Source of the DNA: Erpobdella octoculata
Lineage: Eukaryota > Annelida > Clitellata > Hirudinida > Erpobdellidae
Direction: 5' to 3'
DNA length: 64,000 bases
NCBI GenBank assembly: GCA_963978895.1
Contig: OZ022246.1
Span: forward strand, 25,983,859 to 26,047,858
In this document: piece after piece, positions 54,660 to 64,000 of the stretch
Position numbering within the stretch: position 1 is the stretch's first letter
Layout: each line of letters opens with the position of its first letter
Notes under the pieces: generated by a model
Database searches by the model: none
Told to the model about the DNA's origin: nothing
Seen by the model: the letters and a program-made list of their open reading frames with translations, nothing else
Position numbers and translations under genes: made by a program

Positions 54660-57153
54660 CTACGACCAGTTGCTTTTAACTCGTTTTAAAAACATAAAAA
54701 CAAAAAAAGTTACTTCATCTTCAGAGGATTCATCTCCCGAAGGTTCCGCTCGCCACCTCCAAGATTTTCTGAAACGAAAGAAAAAAATAGAAAATTACAT
54801 GGAGCAATTTAATCTGAATTTAACATAAAAGTAATAAATGGATACAATATATGACACAGCATAATACGATACATTATCATAGGATACAATAAACACAATA
54901 CAACACTGAAGGAAACATAAAGAGACACTGTCACCAAATGAAGAAGATTTCTGCACCATTTTCATCAAGATTTCTCACTTCTAACATTGATTTTTATTAG
55001 ATGAAGATCGTTATTAAATGTAGAAAACCATATAAAATATTTCTCTAAAGAAAAAACGGGGATATCACATAATCCCGAATGACAAATTCAAATGCCTGTT
55101 TAGCAGGTTGCCTAAAAAATGGAAAACTTACGCAATGATGTTGAATATCCCGTAACAAGCCTCCAGTTTGGAATTTACTCGCTCGAATTCTTTGGCATTC
55201 ACATCCTGCACCTTCCTGACAAGGTGGCGAATATCTGTGAGTTAGAACAGATGGTTAGAACAAGAATATCTGTGAGTTAGAACAGATGGTTAAAAAATGA
55301 ATATCTCTGAGTTAGAACAGACTGTTATAACACAAATATCTGAATATGAATAAAATATGATAAAATAATTTCAAATGGCTAACTCTGCAACTGTGTGGCC
55401 ATTTTAGTCCTCAATTCGTAGCTACCGGAAGCAAGCAGCTTGTTGGCTATGAAGCTGCAAAGAAGCATATATTATGCTAATTAGTTATTTTATTATTTAT
55501 CTAAAATATTCATTAGATAAATCAATTGAAAACATTATTTAACAAATACTGGACAGCAGTTTTTCCATGTGATAACTAAAACTATTATAATTATATCTAT
55601 TTATAAAAAGAAACAAAAAAGACTCATTCCATTAACCAGTCAGGGCTAAAAAAAACAACTATGTGTGAATCAAACTATCAACTAGCCTATCTAGAGCCAT
55701 GTTCAACCCAAGATTGGAAGCACTAGTTATGATGGCAGCCAAAGCTATCTAGAAATTTAATTAACACAATTTATAGGCTAATTCATTCATTAGTTTACCA
55801 GATTTTCAATTAATTCATCTATCTACTAATTTATTTGCTAACCCACCTGCGATGGCGGATACAGCAGGAGAGCATCAGAAAGGAGACATCTGTTTAGAAA
55901 CGCCGTAATTCCCGGTCGTAGTTTTTCCGCATCGATGTTATCTCCGCATCTCGTCTGCAAGAGAACAAATAAAATCGTATCTTATCGTTTTTATTAAAAT
56001 AATACCGCTTTCCATTTATCATCTTCATTTTTTACCATACATACATACAAAAATACATACATACATGCATACATACAAACATATATATACACACACACAC
56101 ATATATATATAATCCCCATTTTCTTTCTTTCACACCACCCATTTTCGACAGCTCAATTAGAAAAATACATACAAACATATATATATATACACACACACAC
56201 ATATATATATACAATCCCTATTTTCTTTCCAATTAGAAAAAGTTTAACTCGTCCCCCGTAGTTTTTTGTATCACCTTGATGTCGATGAGAAGACCTTCCA
56301 CCTGCCTGTAAGGCGTATGAACGATGAGATGGAAGTGAAGGTCTCCCATGAGCCTCAACTCGTAAGACGTGATGTCATGACCGATGGATTCAACGTCGCG
56401 ACACGCGCCCGAAATGTTGGCTACATACTGCTCCATCGTGACGTTAAACTCGTCTGTCTTGCACGCAAGGAAAATGCAAGAATGCCTATAATTTTTCGTC
56501 AATCCATTAACAATATTAAATAGTATTATATTATAAAAATATAAACTACTAGATTTAGATAAATAGATATCAAGAAGAAATGAATATAATTAGATTAAAA
56601 ACTATAAAAATAAAACTCTTCGTACATCAGGTCTTCAACAGGCAGTTCCATGACCGACCGGTTCAAGTACAACCTCTTGAAGTAGAGCATGGCAGTCCCC
56701 TGAATATATATATATTTTTACAATACTTTGGTATAAGATTCTAGCGTAAGCACGCTCGATTGAATGCAAACATAAAATAAAGTCACAAACAATGGCACTG
56801 TTGGGCATCTGAGGTTGAAAGGCTGTGCAAAACCTCTGCAGCCTTTCTTCGTATTGTCGTCTGACGATCGATTCTTCGTCGGGAGTCAAGCAGTATATCT
56901 TGTGCTAGTTGTAATTAATTTTTAGGCATATTTTTAACTATTAATTTCAATAATGAGAAAGAGTAGTTATGGCTCGCTATCTCACACGACGATAGCAGAT
57001 AACATATTCGGTTAACAATTACGAAATCAAATGCATTCAACTTACGTCTGCACGTTCTTTAACAAATCTCTCGTTTGCTTCCCGGCGCAAAATTTCCAGC
57101 TCTTCGACATTTGGAAAAACCCAAAACTTTCTCTGGGTGCCGGTTGAGAACAT
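54660..57153 (-). CDS. CCNH: Cyclin H (CDK-activating kinase / TFIIH subunit)
   Basis: Cyclin H activates CDK7 and with MAT1 forms the CDK-activating kinase, part of TFIIH, in the nucleus. Exons in gene order: about 57047-57153 (or to about 57064), 56790-56900, 56626-56699, 56275-56485, 55847-55954, about 55690-55748, 55384-55454, 55132-55234 and 54660-54768. The start MFSTGTQRKFWVF matches the family start (human MYHNSSQKRHWTF). The first cyclin fold shows CLTPDEESIVRRQYEERL, GTAMLYFKRLYLNRS and CIFLACKTDEFNV, then LHFHLIVHTPYRQVEGLLID. The second fold shows LSDALLLYPPSQ, IALAAIITSAS and NIRHLVRKVQ. The end is acidic (GDESSEDEV), as is common in this family. Two junctions are uncertain: exon 1 to 2, where the best donor breaks frame, and exon 6 to 7, where the in-frame donor would be GC rather than GT. 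Confidence 0.93.
55229..55340. repeat. 35-bp tandem repeat spanning a cyclin H splice acceptor
   Basis: Three copies and part of a fourth, at 55229, 55264, 55299 and about 55334. Each contains, on the minus strand, CTAACTCACAG followed by ATATTC. The first copy supplies the real acceptor of the exon 55132-55234; the others lie in the intron upstream of it. Confidence 0.9.
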
Positions 57154-58351
57154 TTTCTAACGATATTAGGACAGCTTAATGAGCTTTTAAATAAAATTTT
57201 ATGAAAACCAATTTTTGTTTAAACACGTAAAACGTTAAATAATTACACAAAATATAGAATACTGCAGCAGTTTCAATGCTTGTTTGTTTTGGTTAAAAGT
57301 ACACTTAGACTTTAGAGTTTTTTACTGAGGAAAAAGTTAAAATATTTTGTAACTACAATTAGTTTTTTTTAATTATAATAAAATTAATATTTGTAATTTT
57401 TAAATTTAAAACAATTATTTATTTTTTGTTTTTGTGTGTGATTTTATTTCAATATTTGGTATTTCAAAGCCACTCTTTTTATCGAATGCTATGAGCCTAA
57501 TATTAAGAAAAAAAATAGATTGTATGTATATTGAAAAATAATAAAGTACGAACACAATCATTTATGCCACCGTTACCTCCTGCTTTTCATTGAGTGCCAA
57601 ATGTAGACACAGGTGTTAAATTATATACGGAATCTATTTGAATAACAATTTTTATTACTTTTCTTTTAAATTACATACGTTTTATTGACGTTCAGTTTTG
57701 CTTAGATCAATACATAAACGAATATATCCAAGCTGAAAAATGTACCTTGCAGATGATGAAGCACAGGAAGCGGCTGAAAATTTGTGAGCGTTCATTTTGG
57801 TTTGCCATCATAATCAGGCAATTTTTGACAAAGTTAGAAATAGGTAAACTTTCTTGTCAAAAGATGAAGTAATCAGGAAATTGTGGTTATTTCTTAACTT
57901 TCGACGTTGGGAAGAAAGAGAAACACAACAAATCCAAATAAATTAAATGAAAACACATACATATTTTGCACTTCTCTTTATTTTTTTTTATTTTTTTAAA
58001 CAACACTTAAAGCACCTTGGACAAAGCAAACAAAAAATTAACTTTTACTTCTTCTCTGTTAACGATCGGAGGTAACTCGCACTCGTTTCCATCCAGTCCT
58101 AAATGATGGTCGGCATGAAGACGCGAGAAAAGAAAGGAAAAAAAGCTGAATATTCATAAAAACGATGATAACAAAATTTTAAATATAAAAGTATTCATAA
58201 AAGTATTGTTTGATTCTTTTATATTTTTCAGCGGCGGCGAATAAAAAATGCTTGTAAGCCGTCATGCAAATTGAATCAAATTGTACAAATAATAAAAAAA
58301 CAGCGCCGGTTGGATGTCGGCATCATCAATCAATTTGTTTGTTTAATAATG

Positions 58352-58353
<2 letters not shown>

Positions 58354-58439
<86 letters not shown>
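58354..58439. repeat. (TA)n microsatellite
   Basis: Pure TA dinucleotide run of about 86 bp. Confidence 0.95.
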
Positions 58440-58443
<4 letters not shown>

Positions 58444-59815
58444 TAAACATTATTATTATTATCATATTACATAACGATGCACTACTAAATAATTACTAAT
58501 AAATAATACAAACACTATATAAATATATTTATTAATATATAAACACACAATGTGCAACAATGTTCTGGACGTATAATTAAGCAGATGAAGAAGTTTAGTC
58601 AAGAAAGAAGTAAGTACAAATTTATGTTATAAAACTTTAAATACAAATAATAATCAAAAAATGTTCAAACGAATTGAATTAAATTTAAGTAACTAGTGAC
58701 AATATTAAATAATTGATGAAGTCCAAAAATGTGACATTTTGTGTGGAATCCCACGCTGTACTAATAATATATAAAATAATATTATTATAATAAACACCGC
58801 TTCTCAGAAAAATATAATCCATCAATAAAAAAAAAATTAAAAATTTGTTTTCATTGAAATTATAGAAATATTTTATACTTCTTGAAATACAGAAAAATAT
58901 TTTTCATAGAATATCACACAAAAATGTTTTTTAATAGTTTTATTCTTGTCAATTATATTACGTTGATATATAAGAAAAATTACATAATAATAATAATAAT
59001 AATAATTATTATTATAAATAATATCAGTTTAGTAATCTGTATTGGACATTGTAGACAATGCACATTTTAATCAAATAGCGGATTATCCTAAATATGAATA
59101 ATATTTTCTTTATGTATATATATAAATAATATAACAAATCATATAATTATATAATATTATAAATATTAATAAATCAACAAGTAACAAAAAAATCATAATT
59201 AGTCTGAACAGTCTGCAGGTAAATATATTTCTTATGCAATTAATTTTTTTGAATGAGATTATTATTATTCGATGACTAGAATTATTGAATGAAAAGAAAA
59301 GCAACAAAAAATATTTAAAATAACAACAATTGTCGTTTTATTACATAAAAATAATTTCATTTTTATAGTAATAATTAAAAAATGTCTGTAAAAGAGTAAT
59401 TCCGTAAAAATAATTGTAGGAAAAGGTCACTGACATACGGACAACCACCACGAGACTGCATAATGAAGATATGTAGATCTGTGAACGATGTATACCAAAA
59501 ACAACACACGCACACACACATACATACATACATGCATACATACATACATACATACATACATAAATAATAAACATAAACATAGACAGATGCATACACATAT
59601 ACATGTAGAGAGTCAAAAATAATAAATAGAGAAGAATAAAAACCGTGAAGAGAAAAACGGGTGGAAGAAACGGAAGTACTGACTGTCGCACTTTGATTAC
59701 GTTCATGAAAAAAGTTACTAAAAAAACAAATAGCGATGTTAAATAGAGATTGTTTTTAAATTTGTTTTAATCAAACACGATTTTTAAAACTGTATTGTGT
59801 GTATTAGTAAGAGAA

Positions 59816-59817
<2 letters not shown>

Positions 59818-59868
<51 letters not shown>
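59818..59868. repeat. (GA)n microsatellite
   Basis: Pure GA dinucleotide run of about 50 bp. Confidence 0.95.
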
Positions 59869-59872
<4 letters not shown>

Positions 59873-61127
59873 GGGGAAAATGTGCCACATAAAATTAAAT
59901 TGGATTACAAATATTGGGAAGCAAGTGCAGCAGCTGATTATGTAGGACAATGCGCAATAATACACCACCACAATTTAGTAGTATTAAAATATAAAACAAT
60001 TGATTTACCAGATTAATTATATCATGTAATCTTCTGTATTAAAATTTTTATTAAATTATTTACTACATTAAAAATCTACGTTTTTTTTCTTTTTCAAATG
60101 GCTTTCCGATTGATTCTTAAAACTCCACTGGGGATGGGTAAAATTCTATTCCAAAAGTACATTTACTTTTTTACGTGGTATTAAGATAAACCACAAAAAG
60201 TGTCTTGCATTAGGCCATTTGTTTTCATAAGTACGGTGCTATTTATAACCTCAGTCATTTATTATGGTCGTTATGTAATGCTGCTTGACGGTTGAAACGT
60301 CATAGGGTTGTGACATTAATAATAATGACGTGTCACTAGAGTGAACAGTTGAAAAAATGCTATGTGGAAATAAATAATGTGATGTGTGTGCATGTATGTG
60401 CGTCTGTGTGTGTGTGTGTGTGTGTGTGTGAGCACGGTACTTACTGGCAATGAAAACTCAATAAATTTTGTTTTTAATTAATATATTTACGTTTATTTTG
60501 TATTATTTTATACCCAATAATAAAAATAAGAATAATAATAAAATAAATGTAAATAAAAAAAACTAAACAAGTAGTAAATAGTTATTTAAAGAGAAATCTT
60601 GCTGATGATATTATATGTATTCCACTGGGAGCTTTCAGATCGTAACAGCCGAACAACAAATGCCACTATTATTGGAAGCGACTAAACATAAATAACATCA
60701 GTTCATGTCTGACAGTAATTTACGTTAGGGCAAACACACACTTTAGCAAATTTGAAAATGAAATCATTTAATAAATAAATAAATAAATAAATAAAAAACT
60801 ACGAAAAAACTCACATATACAAAACCGAAAAACAATAACAAACAACACTGTTTACTATTTTAAAATAAAAATTATAAACATTTGATAACCATGGTAACAC
60901 GACACCTGCATTCATCAACGTCAATAAGAAATTTATAAGCTTTTTTTTTTGTATAATTGCAGCTTCGTTCACAAAAACGTCCTCTCAAAATTATCCAGTT
61001 TTTTGCAATCGTCATTGTATTTTCTCATTTGAGTGTTAAACTCGATTAACTTTATTTATAGTAATAAATAACAAACAACACTACATACAGGGTGACTATA
61101 TTCGGCGTTACTATTATTATTATTTGA

Positions 61128-63701
<2,574 letters not shown>

Positions 63702-64000
63702 CTGTTTAAAAAATTAAGCCAGAAGTTTATTAATTTTTAAAGTGGTCTGATTTTTAAGGCAAAGAAAAATTCACGAGTTGCTATAAAAACCAATACGTAT
63801 TTTGAATGTTATTTGTATTATCTTATAGTTGAATTAAACTCGATACAATTGATAAATAATTACAATTAAATTACTCATGATGCAGGTATAATAATAATAA
63901 TTATATTAACACAATTAATTTAATGACATTATTATTATTATAATACATTTTCATCGCGGTGCTATTAAGTGGCACATAAAATGGCGTCTCGCGGCAGGGT
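63702..64000. other. Intron of the receptor-kinase gene to the window end
   Basis: AT-rich sequence upstream of the acceptor at 63702. No further exon was seen before the window ends. Confidence 0.6.

Larger units (their letters stand above)
57154..61127. other. Intergenic region between cyclin H and the receptor kinase
   Basis: No exon was supported. It holds the cyclin H promoter side, TA repeats at 58354-58439, a GA repeat at 59818-59868, a TG repeat at about 60404-60431 and a CATA-type repeat at 59519-59562. The remainder is AT-rich sequence with no recognised element. Confidence 0.5.

Overview
This is AT-rich animal nuclear DNA with spliced genes, dense microsatellites and several families of mobile-element remnants. 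The gene set (IMP dehydrogenase, an E78-type nuclear receptor, peripherin-like tetraspanins, cyclin H and a discoidin-receptor-like kinase) fits a protostome invertebrate. A spiralian (lophotrochozoan or flatworm) is my best guess, but nothing in the window fixes the species.

Layout: (1) 1-1.9 kb holds repeats, including a large foldback-like inverted repeat. (2) 1.96-9.64 kb, minus strand, is a complete IMP dehydrogenase gene. All splice phases close, and it has two alternative 207-bp exons for the regulatory CBS region and a 22-nt last coding exon. (3) 9.7-19.9 kb is gene-poor: microsatellites, a purine tract and a decayed coding-like stretch. (4) 19.95-28.09 kb, minus strand, is an E78/NR1E nuclear receptor in nine coding exons, with a dead LINE in one intron. 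(5) 28.1-30.6 kb is repeat-bearing intergenic DNA. (6) 30.68-43.2 kb, minus strand, holds three head-to-tail genes for tetraspanins related to peripherin/RDS. Each has three coding exons and a very long Ser/Thr-rich cytoplasmic tail. The last two are products of a recent segmental duplication of about 5 kb. (7) 46.2-52.9 kb, plus strand, is an unrecognised secreted-protein gene with a TATA promoter. Its first intron carries two 19-bp minisatellite arrays interrupted by what looks like a solo LTR. (8) 54.66-57.15 kb, minus strand, is cyclin H. (9) 61.1-63.7 kb, minus strand, is the 3' end of a discoidin-domain-receptor-like kinase whose catalytic motifs are degenerate. A Helitron sits in its last intron. 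The rest of the gene lies beyond the window.

The genes do not form an obvious pathway; this is ordinary animal gene order. The most notable points are the duplicated IMPDH CBS exons, the peripherin-like cluster with large variable tails, the predicted receptor pseudokinase, and the orphan secreted protein. All exon boundaries were read by eye from GT/AG signals, reading phase and family alignment recalled from memory. No transcript or database search was available.
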